Shown here: positions 27,933 to 35,575 of the stretch, piece by piece
Layout: each line of letters begins with the position of its first letter
Position numbering within the stretch: the first letter of the stretch is position 1
Assembly (NCBI RefSeq): GCF_023614235.1
Contig: NZ_CP094264.1
Coordinates: 2,604,001 to 2,668,000, forward strand
DNA: 64,000 nt
Reading direction: 5' to 3'
Source of the DNA: Streptomyces sp. MRC013
GTDB lineage: Bacteria; Actinomycetota; Actinomycetes; Streptomycetales; Streptomycetaceae
The notes under the pieces: model-generated
What the model was told of the DNA's origin: nothing
The model's database searches: none
What the model saw: the letters and a program-made list of their open reading frames with translations, nothing else
Translations under genes and position numbers: made by a program

Positions 27933-29723
27933 GTGAGTCTGCCGAGGGGCGCCCGCGAGCGCCGGATCCGTACGGGCGGGGTCGAGCTGTGCGTCGCCGA
28001 GCTGGGCGATCCGGACCGCCCGGCCGTGGTCCTGGTGCACGGCTACCCGGACTCCAAGGAGGTGTGGTCCGGGGTCGCCGCGCGGTTGGCCGACCGGTTC
28101 CACGTCGTCCTGTACGACGTGCGGGGGCACGGCCGGTCGACGGCGCCGGTGCCGCTGCGCGGGGGGTTCGCGCTGGAGAGGCTGACGGACGACTTCCTGG
28201 CGGTGGCGGACGCGGTCAGTCCCGGCCGCCCGGTCCACCTGGTGGGGCACGACTGGGGTTCGGTGCAGGGCTGGGAGTTCGCCACGGCCGGGCGCACGGA
28301 GGGCAGGATCGCCTCCTTCACGTCGGTGTCGGGGCCGTCCCTGGACCACCTCGGCCACTGGATCCGGGAGCGGGTGGGGCGGCCGACGCCGCGTCGCGCC
28401 GGCCAGGTGCTGGAGCAGGGCGCCAGATCCTGGTACGTGTACCTGCTGCACGTGCCGGTGCTTCCGGAGCTGGCCTGGCGGGGACCGCTGGGCAGGCGGT
28501 TCCCCGGCGCGCTGCGGCGGGCGGGGAAGGTGCCCGGGGAGGGCTACCCGACCGGGTCGCTGCCGTCCGACGCGGCGCACGGCACGTGGCTGTACCGGGA
28601 CAACGTCCGCTCCCGTACCCGGCGGCCCCGCCCGGACCCGTACGCGCACGCGCCGGTGCAGCTGGTCACGCCGACCGGGGACCCCTTCCTGTCGGAGCGG
28701 CTCCACGACGACCTGGCCCGGTGGGCGCCGCGGCTGGTGCGGCGCACCCTGCGGGCGGGGCACTGGGTGCCGCTCACCCACCCGGACCGGCTGTCCGCGT
28801 GGATCGCCGAGTTCGTCACGGCGCAGGAGGGGGAGGATCCGGGGCTGCCGCCCGCCGTGGCGTCGGGACGGCCGTACGCCGACCGGTTCGGCGGGCAGTT
28901 GGTACTGGTGACGGGCGCGGCGAGCGGTGCCGGGCGGGCGACGGCCCTGGCGTTCGCGGAGGCCGGGGCGCGGGTGGTGGCCGTCGACCGGGACGCTCGG
29001 GGCGCGGCGCGCACGGCGGAGCGGGCACGGCTGCTCGGGGCGCCCGGCGCGTGGGCCGAGGCGGTGGACGTCGGCGACGAACGCGCGGTGGAGGAGCTCG
29101 CCGCGCGGGTCACCGCCCGGCACGGCACGGTCGACGTGCTCGTGAACGACATCGACCCCCTCCCCTCGGGGTCCCCTCCCGAGGACCGGGAGGCCCTCGG
29201 CGTCGGCCTGCGGGGGGTCGTCCACGGCTGCCGCGCCTTCGGCCGGCGCATGGCGGCGCGCGGCCAGGGCGGCCACATCGTGAACACGGTGCCGACGGCC
29301 GGGCCCCGGCCCACCGGGCCGGATGTGTACGGGGCGTGGGAGGAGGCGGCGGTACTGGCGCTCAGCGGGTCGCTGCGGGCGGAACTGGCCGGGCGGGGCG
29401 TCGGCGTCACGGCGGTCCGCGTCGGTTCCGCCACCGCGGACGCCCCGCCGGCGGCACGCCCCGCCGGGATGCCGGGGGCGGGACGGCCGCACGGGCGTAC
29501 GGTACGGACGCGCACGCCGGGGGGCCGCTCGCCGGAGGCGGTCGCCGCCGCGGTCCTGCGGGCGGTGGCGGAGAACCGGGCGGTGGTGCCGGTCACGCCG
29601 GGAGCCCGTGCCGCGCGCCTGCTGTGCCGTGTCGCTCCGGGCGTGCTGCGTGCCCTGGCCGGGGGAGGCCGCGGTGAGCCGAGCGGACCGGCCCGGGGCG
29701 GCGGGCGGCGGGCGGCGGGGTGA
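27933..29723 (+). CDS. Alpha/beta hydrolase-short-chain dehydrogenase fusion (EphD-like)
   Basis: A two-domain protein of 596 residues. Residues about 1-290 are an alpha/beta hydrolase of epoxide-hydrolase type: HGYPDSKEVW oxyanion segment, nucleophile Asp in VGHDWGS, and His in AGHWVPLTHP. Residues about 310-560 are an SDR with a good NAD(P) motif VTGAASGAGRATALAFAEAG. The SDR active site is abnormal: the usual YxxxK reads YGAWE and the catalytic serine region reads NTVPTAG, so oxidoreductase activity is doubtful. The same architecture is known from mycobacterial EphD. GTG 27933 follows GGGAGGAG. Confidence 0.85.
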   Translation: MSLPRGARERRIRTGGVELCVAELGDPDRPAVVLVHGYPDSKEVWSGVAARLADRFHVVLYDVRGHGRSTAPVPLRGGFALERLTDDFLAVADAVSPGRPVHLVGHDWGSVQGWEFATAGRTEGRIASFTSVSGPSLDHLGHWIRERVGRPTPRRAGQVLEQGARSWYVYLLHVPVLPELAWRGPLGRRFPGALRRAGKVPGEGYPTGSLPSDAAHGTWLYRDNVRSRTRRPRPDPYAHAPVQLVTPTGDPFLSERLHDDLARWAPRLVRRTLRAGHWVPLTHPDRLSAWIAEFVTAQEGEDPGLPPAVASGRPYADRFGGQLVLVTGAASGAGRATALAFAEAGARVVAVDRDARGAARTAERARLLGAPGAWAEAVDVGDERAVEELAARVTARHGTVDVLVNDIDPLPSGSPPEDREALGVGLRGVVHGCRAFGRRMAARGQGGHIVNTVPTAGPRPTGPDVYGAWEEAAVLALSGSLRAELAGRGVGVTAVRVGSATADAPPAARPAGMPGAGRPHGRTVRTRTPGGRSPEAVAAAVLRAVAENRAVVPVTPGARAARLLCRVAPGVLRALAGGGRGEPSGPARGGGRRAAG

Positions 29724-29829
29724 CGGGGCAGGGCGGCAGGGCCATGGGACGGACGACGGGCGACGGGCGGCGGGGCGGCCTGTTCCGCCTGCCGGGAGTG
29801 CCTCCGACGCCGCCGGGAAACGGGCCGGG

Positions 29830-29883
29830 TTGTCCACAGAATCGCCAACAAACCTGTGGATAAGCAGAGTTGGCTGTGGACCA
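29830..29883. promoter_or_regulatory. DnaA-box cluster upstream of kptA
   Basis: Within 54 bp: TTGTCCACA (29830-29838, +, the Streptomyces consensus), TTATCCACA (29855-29863, -, perfect E. coli form) and TGGTCCACA (29875-29883, -, one mismatch). The spacing is about two turns. Located in the 217-bp gap between the hydrolase-SDR gene and kptA. Confidence 0.75.
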
Positions 29884-29940
29884 AACCTGTCCCGCGGTTT
29901 TTCTGTGGCACGGCGGCGTGATCCCTGCCACGCTGCCGCC

Positions 29941-30483
29941 ATGGACGGACGACGCACCGTGAAGGTCTCGAAGTACCTCGCGCGGCACCTGCGCCACCAA
30001 CCCGAGCGGATCGGCCTCGTCCTCGACCCGCAGGGCTGGGTCGCCGTCGACGACCTGCTGCGGGCCATGGCCGGGCACGGCGTGCCGCTCAGCCGGGCCG
30101 AGCTGGAGCACGTCGTCGCGGTGAACGACAAGCGGCGCTTCGCCCTCGACGGCGACCGCGTCCGCGCGAACCAGGGCCACACCGTCGACGTGGACCTCGG
30201 CCTTCCGCCCGCCGTTCCGCCCGCGTACCTCCACCACGGCACCACCGCCCCCCGGCTGGACGCCATCCGGACCGAGGGGCTGCGTCCCATGGGCCGTCAC
30301 CACGTCCACCTCTCGACCGATCCGGGGACCGCGGCGGGGGTCGGGGCCCGGCGGGGCCGGCCGGTCGTCCTCACCGTGGACGCGGGCACCATGCACGGCG
30401 ACGGCCTCGTCTTCCGCGTCAGCGCCAACGGCGTCTGGCTCACGGACGGCGTTCCCCCGCGCTACCTGCGGTTCCCGGAGTGA
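29941..30483 (+). CDS. kptA: RNA 2'-phosphotransferase (Tpt1/KptA)
   Basis: Transfers an internal RNA 2'-phosphate to NAD, giving ADP-ribose 1'',2''-cyclic phosphate. 180 residues. The conserved Arg-His-Arg set is visible: SKYLARHLRH near the N-terminus, HHGT and HLSTD in the ADP-ribosyltransferase-like half. Bacteria lack the usual yeast tRNA-splicing substrate, so the cellular role remains unclear. The ATG at 29941 lies downstream of the DnaA-box cluster. It is followed by the truncated oxidoreductase copy. Confidence 0.94.
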   Translation: MDGRRTVKVSKYLARHLRHQPERIGLVLDPQGWVAVDDLLRAMAGHGVPLSRAELEHVVAVNDKRRFALDGDRVRANQGHTVDVDLGLPPAVPPAYLHHGTTAPRLDAIRTEGLRPMGRHHVHLSTDPGTAAGVGARRGRPVVLTVDAGTMHGDGLVFRVSANGVWLTDGVPPRYLRFPE

Positions 30484-30515
30484 TCACGACGCCCGTGCGG
30501 CTCCCGGCTCCGTCC

Positions 30516-30656
30516 CGGCAGCGGGAAGCCCCGCGTATCGTCCGGGGCATGCGTCTGAGCACGGTGATCCTCCCCGTCCACCGGTGGAGCGAGGGACAGA
30601 AGATCTGGCGGCGGGCCGAGGATCTCGGGTTCCACGCCGCGTACACCTACGACCAC
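30516..30656 (+). repeat. 141-bp direct repeat, left copy (5' end of LLM oxidoreductase gene)
   Basis: Aligns base for base with 33636-33776 (constant offset 3,120 bp). The only differences are at 30592 (G/C), 30604 (C/A) and 30623 (T/G). It includes 33 bp upstream of the ATG and 36 codons. A small inverted repeat GCCCCG/CGGGGC lies just before the ATG in both copies. Similarity ends abruptly at 30656, where foreign sequence begins. Confidence 0.95.
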
Positions 30657-30719
30657 GAGCCTTGTCCCCGGAGGGTGGGCACCGTTCGTGTCGTCGTGCG
30701 GCGGGTGTCAGGTAGCTGA
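30549..30719 (+). pseudogene. Truncated LLM-class oxidoreductase, 5' fragment
   Basis: The first 36 codons (MRLSTVILPVHRWSEGQKIW through YTYDH) match the intact gene at 33669 except for two conservative substitutions. The frame then runs into the IS-element end and stops after 20 unrelated residues. It lacks the entire cofactor-binding barrel and must be non-functional. It marks the left edge of the islet. Confidence 0.9.
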
Positions 30720-31578
30720 CTGCCGTTCGTGGGTGATCGGTGCCTGCTGCCCGGGGCGTGAGTGCCTGCGGCGGGTGTGGTGGCGGGTGGTCCAGCGGAA
30801 GACGGCCCGGCGGCAGGCGCGGACCCCGTCGAAACGGCGGGCTCCGCGGAGCGTGTCGCGCTTGAGGGCCGCGTTGAACGACTCGGCGAGGGCATTGCCC
30901 GCGCTCGTGCCCACCGTGCCCACGGACTGGGTCGCTCCCCACCCGGCGCGGGCCGCGGCGGATTCACGACACCTGTACCGCGCCCCGTGATCGCCGTGGA
31001 AGACGGCGCCGGCCAGGCTGCCGCGGACCCGAACGGCCACCCGGAGCACATCGGCGACCAGCGAGGTGCGCATACGGTCGGCGATGGACCAGCCCACCAG
31101 ACGGTGTGAGAAGCAGTCGATCACCGTCGCCAGATACGGGAACCCGCCGTCGCCCACCGGCAGGCAGGTGATGTCGCCGACGTACCCGAGGTTCGGTGCG
31201 CTCGCGGTGAAGTCGCGCCGCAGCAGGTCCGGCACGGGGGCGGCGGACGGTTCGGGCACCGTGGTGACCTGGCGCCTGCGCAGCCGCAGCCCGGCGATGC
31301 CGTACTTGCGCGTCACCGCCCGACGCGCTCGTGGTTCACGCGCTCGCCGTCGTCGCGCAGCTCGGCGGTGATCCTCGGGCGGCCGTAGGTGCCGTCCCAC
31401 TCGGCGTGCACGGCCCGGATCCGCTCGGCCGGCGCGGCGCTGGCCCGTTCGCGTGCGGCGCGGGCCGTGCGGCCCGTCCGCCACTTGTGAAGCCGGAGCG
31501 GGCCACCTCCAGCACCCGGCACAACCGCTTCACGCCGAAGGCGCGGTGGTGGCCTTCGATGAACGAGCGGTTGCTCAC
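30708..31578 (-). pseudogene. IS3-family transposase OrfB, two frameshifts
   Basis: The DDE integrase-core transposase is spread over three frames. Frame 1 from 31578 gives MSNRSFIEGHHRAFGVKRL to ARSGF. A missing base then moves to frame 2 (HKWRTGRTARAARERASAAP, stop near 31313). The third frame carries the core down to 30708. The catalytic residues remain visible: Asp in VGDITCLP, Asp in FHGDHGARY, Glu in GNALAESFN. Two separate indels show real decay rather than programmed frameshifting, which in IS3 elements occurs only between OrfA and OrfB. Confidence 0.85.
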
Positions 31579-31925
31579 CAGGTCGTCTCTTGTGCGAAAG
31601 ACTTCGTCGCCTCGCGGAGGACGTCCCCTTCCGCGGCGAGCCGGTGCATCTCCTCGCGCGCTGCCGCCGGCTCCCGGCGCAGGGCCTCGTTCTCGGCCTG
31701 AAGTTCTTCGGCCCTCGACGGGGAATCCACCGTGTCCTTCTCCGTGCTCGTACTCGTCGTGCCGCCCCCGCCTCGGCGGGCCCGTTCGGCCCGCACCCCG
31801 TTACGCGCCGTCTCGCGGCTGATCCCCAGATCCTTGCCGATGCCCTCGAAGGTGTGGCTCGGGTCCGACAGGCACAGCGCGACGGCGCCCGCCCTGAACT
31901 CGGGCGAGTGGACCGTCATCACCAC
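31575..31925 (-). CDS. IS3-family transposase OrfA
   Basis: 116 residues (114 from the second Met). An N-terminal helix-turn-helix (SPEFRAGAVALCLSDPSHTF, GIGKDLGISRETARNGVRAE) is followed by a leucine-zipper-like stretch (AEELQAENEALRREPAAARE), the standard OrfA layout for binding the terminal repeats. The stop overlaps the OrfB start (TGGTGAGC), as usual for the family. Intact by itself. Confidence 0.85.
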   Translation of the reverse strand: MVMTVHSPEFRAGAVALCLSDPSHTFEGIGKDLGISRETARNGVRAERARRGGGGTTSTSTEKDTVDSPSRAEELQAENEALRREPAAAREEMHRLAAEGDVLREATKSFAQETTW

Positions 31926-32034
31926 AAAAGGCGCCTCCTGATCGGCCCCTGCCGGGGCCGGTCTCAGAGGTACCCACCACTCGGGGAGAGGTCCCGACGT
32001 GCATCAGGGGCACCTTGGCCCCGACCGAAGCGGA

Positions 32035-32436
32035 TCAGAGCGCGATGAGCCGGACGCGACCACCGCACAGCTTGGCCATGTCGTCGATGTCCGACGTGAG
32101 CATGGCCACCGGGCCTGGCTGGCGGAGCGCGAGCTCGGCGACGGTGGCATCGATCGCGTACTTGTGACCGTGCAGGCCGGCCTCTTTCAGCAGGCCGGCG
32201 GCGGCTCCGGCCGCCTGTTCGGTCACCGCTTCCACCTTGACCTGGGAGAGCACCCAGTTCAGTCGGGCGGTGTTCACCCGGGCGTGCATGACTTCCACGA
32301 TGGTGTTGGCACAGACCACGAGATCGGCAGCCATCGAGTGGAAGGATCGGATCATCGCGAGCACGGCCCGGTCCTGTGAGATCCAGGCGGACAGTCCTTG
32401 GGAGTCCAGCACGACGGTCTCGATGCGGTGGTTCAC
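32035..32436 (-). CDS. vapC: PIN-domain ribonuclease toxin (VapC-like)
   Basis: A 133-residue PIN domain, probable toxin of a type II toxin-antitoxin pair. Acidic residues that bind magnesium: Asp in VVLDSQGLS, Glu in IVEVMHA, Asp in YAIDATVAE and Asp in LTSDIDDM. VapC toxins cleave specific tRNAs or rRNA. The GTG start at 32436 overlaps the antitoxin stop by 4 bp. It sits between the IS remnant and a decayed gene, in the one accessory segment of the window. Confidence 0.88.
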   Translation of the reverse strand: MNHRIETVVLDSQGLSAWISQDRAVLAMIRSFHSMAADLVVCANTIVEVMHARVNTARLNWVLSQVKVEAVTEQAAGAAAGLLKEAGLHGHKYAIDATVAELALRQPGPVAMLTSDIDDMAKLCGGRVRLIAL

Positions 32437-32681
32437 GCGGCGCTCGCCGACTCCTCGTGTTCGGCCGTGCCGAAGATCCTGGCCTGGGCCGCGGTCAGCT
32501 CCTCGTCGGTGAACGCGCCGTGCTCATCCTCATAGCGGCGCAGCTCCTCACCGAGAAGCTGGTGCCTGATCTGGCGGGCAACCGCCTCCGCGACGTAGCC
32601 GGAGACGTTGTCCGTGAGCCTCTTCAGCTCCGCCACCTGCTCCGTGGGCAGAGTGACCGTGATGCGGGTCGTATCAGCCAT
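32433..32681 (-). CDS. vapB: Ribbon-helix-helix antitoxin (VapB-like)
   Basis: 82 residues. The N-terminal RITVTLPTEQVAELKRL matches a ribbon-helix-helix DNA-binding fold. The acidic C-terminal part (GEELRRYEDEHGAFTDEEL) should wrap and inhibit the PIN toxin. The ATG at 32681 is chosen because the fold starts there and an operator palindrome lies 7 bp upstream. The longer frame to 32765 runs through that operator and is unlikely. The closeness of the operator suggests a leaderless or very short-leader mRNA. Confidence 0.85.
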   Translation of the reverse strand: MADTTRITVTLPTEQVAELKRLTDNVSGYVAEAVARQIRHQLLGEELRRYEDEHGAFTDEELTAAQARIFGTAEHEESASAA

Positions 32682-32688
32682 GGAGCCA

Positions 32689-32704
32689 GCATACTGCGGT
32701 ATGC
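32689..32704. promoter_or_regulatory. vapBC operator palindrome
   Basis: GCATAC-TGCG-GTATGC is a perfect 6-bp-arm inverted repeat 7 bp upstream of the vapB ATG. On the minus strand TATGCT, overlapping it, can act as -10. This is the expected place for autorepression by the VapB ribbon-helix-helix domain. Confidence 0.6.
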
Positions 32705-32736
32705 ACATCATCTGCCGGGCCTCTCCCTGCGCGAGC

Positions 32737-33630
32737 TCAGCGCCGTCCCGCACCGAGCAGCTCACGCGGACGGCCGCCCGTCACGGACGCTCCAGGGCGC
32801 GGATCGCCCTCGTAGTACCAGGGCTTGCGCCGACGCAGCAGCGCCTCGCCGTGCTCGCTCCAGACGAACCCGGGCTTCCTCGGCAGCTTCCGGAACACGG
32901 CGTCCGCCGTCTCCGGGTGAGCGGCGGCCGGCCGGCGGATCGGCAGTGGCGTGATCGGCTCCCCACGCAGGTACGTGCGCAGCAGGTCCTGGCGCCGGCT
33001 GCGACCGGCGAGGTCCGGATCAGCGAAGAGGTCCCGCAGCATCCCGTAGTCGGCGTGGGAGTTGAGCCCGTCGGCCTGGTCGTAGATGACGCCGACGGTG
33101 TCCGAGCCCGCCAGTTCTGGCGGCAGCTCGAAGAAGGGCAGGTCCCGGCCGGGGAGCCGCTTGCGTCGGGCACGGCCGGGCCGTCCGGCGACGGCGGCCT
33201 GTTGGCGGTGGCGGTGGTAGGCGTTGAGGGGGTCCCCGGTTTCGGCAGGCGGAAGGACCAGCTCGTCACTGCCGCAGAACTCGACGAACGCAGCCCGGTC
33301 CTCCCGCATCCGCCGCCACCCCTGCCCGGTCTTCTCTGGTTGCGGAGGACCAGCTCGGGATGGTGCGTGGCCAGTCGCAGAGCCGCCTGGGCGATGTCGG
33401 TGGCGCTGGACCTGGGGTAGGCCGTCATCGCCCCGGACACCGGCCACGCCCCGCCGGCCGCGTGGACGGGCACCAGGCATGGAGGAATCCACCCTTGGAC
33501 ACGCCGCGGAACGCCGCCCGCCCGACGTTCGAGTACGTGCGGTACTCCAGGTCGTAACGTACCCACGACGCCGCGGTGGCGGCCTGCGACGCGGCGCCGG
33601 CGCGGATTCCCGCACCTGCTCCGCCGGCAT
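32737..33630 (-). pseudogene. Decayed gene of unknown function
   Basis: A protein-like sequence is spread over several frames. It starts near ATG 33630 (MPAEQVR), continues as ASWVRYDLEYRTYSNVGRAA, shifts to MTAYPRSSATDIAQAALRLA, then near 33336 to PEKTGQGWRRMREDRAAFVE and runs in one frame to the stop at 32737. The joined product would be about 300 residues. I do not recognise the family. Segments such as GVIYDQADGLNSHADYGMLR look like a real folded protein. At least two, probably three, indels are needed, so it is dead. It ends 5 bp before the right 141-bp repeat. Confidence 0.65.
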
Positions 33631-33635
33631 GTCTA

Positions 33636-33776
33636 CGGCAGCGGGAAGCCCCGCGTATCGTCCGGGGCATGCGTCTGAGCACGGTGATCCTCCCCGTCCA
33701 CCGGTGGAGCGACGGACAGAAGATATGGCGGCGGGCCGAGGAGCTCGGGTTCCACGCCGCGTACACCTACGACCAC
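33636..33776 (+). repeat. 141-bp direct repeat, right copy
   Basis: Matches 30516-30656 with three substitutions and forms the start of the intact oxidoreductase gene. Similarity begins abruptly at CGGCAGCGGG. Upstream of it is the decayed gene, so this gene has only 33 bp of its presumably native leader. Confidence 0.95.
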
Positions 33777-34565
33777 CTCTCCTGGCGGACCTTCCGGGAC
33801 GGTCCGTGGTTCGGGGCCGTCCCCACCCTCACCGCCGCGGCGACGGTGACGCGGAACATCCGGCTGGGCACCCTTGTGACCTCGCCGAACTTCCGCCACC
33901 CGGTCACGCTCGCCAAGGAGCTGATCTCGCTGGACGACGTCTCCGGCGGCCGGATCACCCTCGGCGTCGGCGCGGGCGGCACGGGTTTCGACGCGACGGT
34001 GCTCGGCCAGGAGGCGTGGACGCCCCGGGAGCGGGCGGACCGGTTCGCCGAGTTCGTGCCGCTCCTCGACCGGCTCCTCACCGAGGACGCCGTCACCCAC
34101 GAGGGCGGTCACTACTCGGCCCGCGAGGCGCGCAACGTGCCGGGGTGCGTCCAGCGTCCGCGGCTGCCGTTCGCCGTGGCGGCCACCGGCCCGCGCGGGA
34201 TGCGGCTCGCCGCACGGTACGGCCAGGCGTGGGTCACCACCGGGGACCCGAAGCTGTTCGAGACGGGTACGCCGGAGCAGTCCCTGGCGGCACTCCGCGA
34301 CCAGGTGGAGAGGCTGGGCGAGGCGTGCGCCGGGATCGGCCGGGGGGTGGGAGAACTGGACAAGATCCTCCTCACCGGATTCACCCCGGAGGCGAACGGC
34401 GTCCTGGAGTCCGTGGACGCCTTCGCGGACTTCGCCGGGCGCCACGCGGAGCTGGGCTTCGACGAGATCGTGGTGCACGCGCCCGTCCCCGACTCCGTGT
34501 TCGCCGCCGACGAGGCCGTCTTCGAACGGATCGCCCTTGAGGGGCTCGCGCAGCTGAACGGCTGA
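33669..34565 (+). CDS. LLM-class F420-dependent oxidoreductase
   Basis: 298 residues of the luciferase-like monooxygenase fold, a TIM barrel that in actinomycetes usually binds coenzyme F420. Recognisable are HAAYTYDHLSWRTFRDGPWF, RNIRLGTLVTSPNFRHPVTL and GRITLGVGAGGTGFDATVLG. Substrate unknown. The ATG at 33669 is 33 bp into the duplicated segment; TATCGT about 12 bp upstream could be a -10 for a nearly leaderless mRNA. The 5' end is duplicated at 30549, and the intervening islet has replaced whatever lay upstream. Confidence 0.9.
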   Translation: MRLSTVILPVHRWSDGQKIWRRAEELGFHAAYTYDHLSWRTFRDGPWFGAVPTLTAAATVTRNIRLGTLVTSPNFRHPVTLAKELISLDDVSGGRITLGVGAGGTGFDATVLGQEAWTPRERADRFAEFVPLLDRLLTEDAVTHEGGHYSAREARNVPGCVQRPRLPFAVAATGPRGMRLAARYGQAWVTTGDPKLFETGTPEQSLAALRDQVERLGEACAGIGRGVGELDKILLTGFTPEANGVLESVDAFADFAGRHAELGFDEIVVHAPVPDSVFAADEAVFERIALEGLAQLNG

Positions 34566-34697
34566 GCCGCCGGCCCGGCCGGGGTGCGCCCCGGCCGGCT
34601 CGTCACCCGTTCCGCCCGGCGCCGGAGCGCGGCTCGAATGTGCGGGGTCCCGCACGTCCGTGCGCCGAAGGGGCGGCTCGTCCGGGACAATGGGTAC

Positions 34698-35558
34698 GTG
34701 ACCTCACCGACGACCTTCTCCAGCAGCCGTCCGATGTCGCGGCGGCGGCCCCGGCTGATCGCCACCGACCTCGACGGGACGCTCCTGCGCGACGACAAGT
34801 CCGTGTCGGACCGGACGGTCGCGGCGCTCGCCGCCGCCGAGGAGGCCGGCATCGAGGTCTTCTTCGTCACCGGGCGGCCCGCCCGCTGGATGGGCGTGGT
34901 CAGCGAGCACGTCCACGGCCACGGGCTGGCGATCTGCTCCAACGGGGCGGCCGTCGTCGACCTCCACGCCGGGGGGAGGATCGTCGAGGTGCGGGCGCTG
35001 GAGCGGCCGACCGCGCACGACGTCGTCGAGACCCTGCGCAGGGAGGCCCCCGGCGCCGCCTTCGCGCTGGAGTTCGCCGACGGCATCCGCCACGAGCCGG
35101 ACTACCCGCCCCTCCACCTGGACGTCGCCGTCACGGTCGGCCCCGCCGAGAAGCTGCTCCACGAGGACGTGCCCGGCGCCGGGGCTCCGCTGCTGAAGCT
35201 GCTGGCCCTCCACCGCGACCTCACGCCCGACGGCTTCCTCGCCCTGGCCCGCACGGCCGCCGGACACCGCGCCACGATCACGCGCTCCAGCCCCACCGCG
35301 CTGCTGGAGGTGAGCGGTCTCGGCGTCTCCAAGGCCAGCACGCTCGCCCTGTGCTGCGCCGAGCGCGGCATCTCGGCCGACGAGGTCGTGGCCCTCGGCG
35401 ACATGCCCAACGACATCGAGATGCTCACCTGGGCGGGCAGGTCCTACGCCATGGGCAACGCCCACCCGGACGTCGTCGCGGCCGCCTCCGGCCGGACCTC
35501 CGCCAACGAGGAGGACGGCGTCGCCGCCGTCATCGAGGCCATCCTCGCCGGCGACTGA
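34698..35558 (+). CDS. HAD-family (Cof-type) phosphatase
   Basis: 286 residues with motif [13 protein letters not shown], motif II FFVTGRPARW, the motif III lysine in GVSKASTLAL and motif IV ALGDMPNDIEML; a large cap domain lies between. Related to the HAD gene at 21814 but more distant than a recent duplicate. GTG 34698 is chosen; GACAAT 6 bp upstream resembles a -10, suggesting a leaderless transcript. Cytoplasmic; substrate unknown. Confidence 0.92.
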   Translation: MTSPTTFSSSRPMSRRRPRLIATDLDGTLLRDDKSVSDRTVAALAAAEEAGIEVFFVTGRPARWMGVVSEHVHGHGLAICSNGAAVVDLHAGGRIVEVRALERPTAHDVVETLRREAPGAAFALEFADGIRHEPDYPPLHLDVAVTVGPAEKLLHEDVPGAGAPLLKLLALHRDLTPDGFLALARTAAGHRATITRSSPTALLEVSGLGVSKASTLALCCAERGISADEVVALGDMPNDIEMLTWAGRSYAMGNAHPDVVAAASGRTSANEEDGVAAVIEAILAGD

Positions 35559-35575
35559 CGCCTCCCGCCGTGCGC

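Larger units (their letters stand above)
30663..31989 (-). mobile_element. Decayed IS3-family insertion sequence
   Basis: About 1.33 kb bounded by imperfect 21-bp terminal inverted repeats (30663-30683 and 31969-31989, 16 of 21 matching; TGTCCCCGG at one end, TCTCCCCGA at the other). It contains an OrfA and a frameshifted OrfB in the usual IS3 order. No 3-4 bp target duplication is evident at the edges. With a broken OrfB it cannot transpose on its own. Confidence 0.75.
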
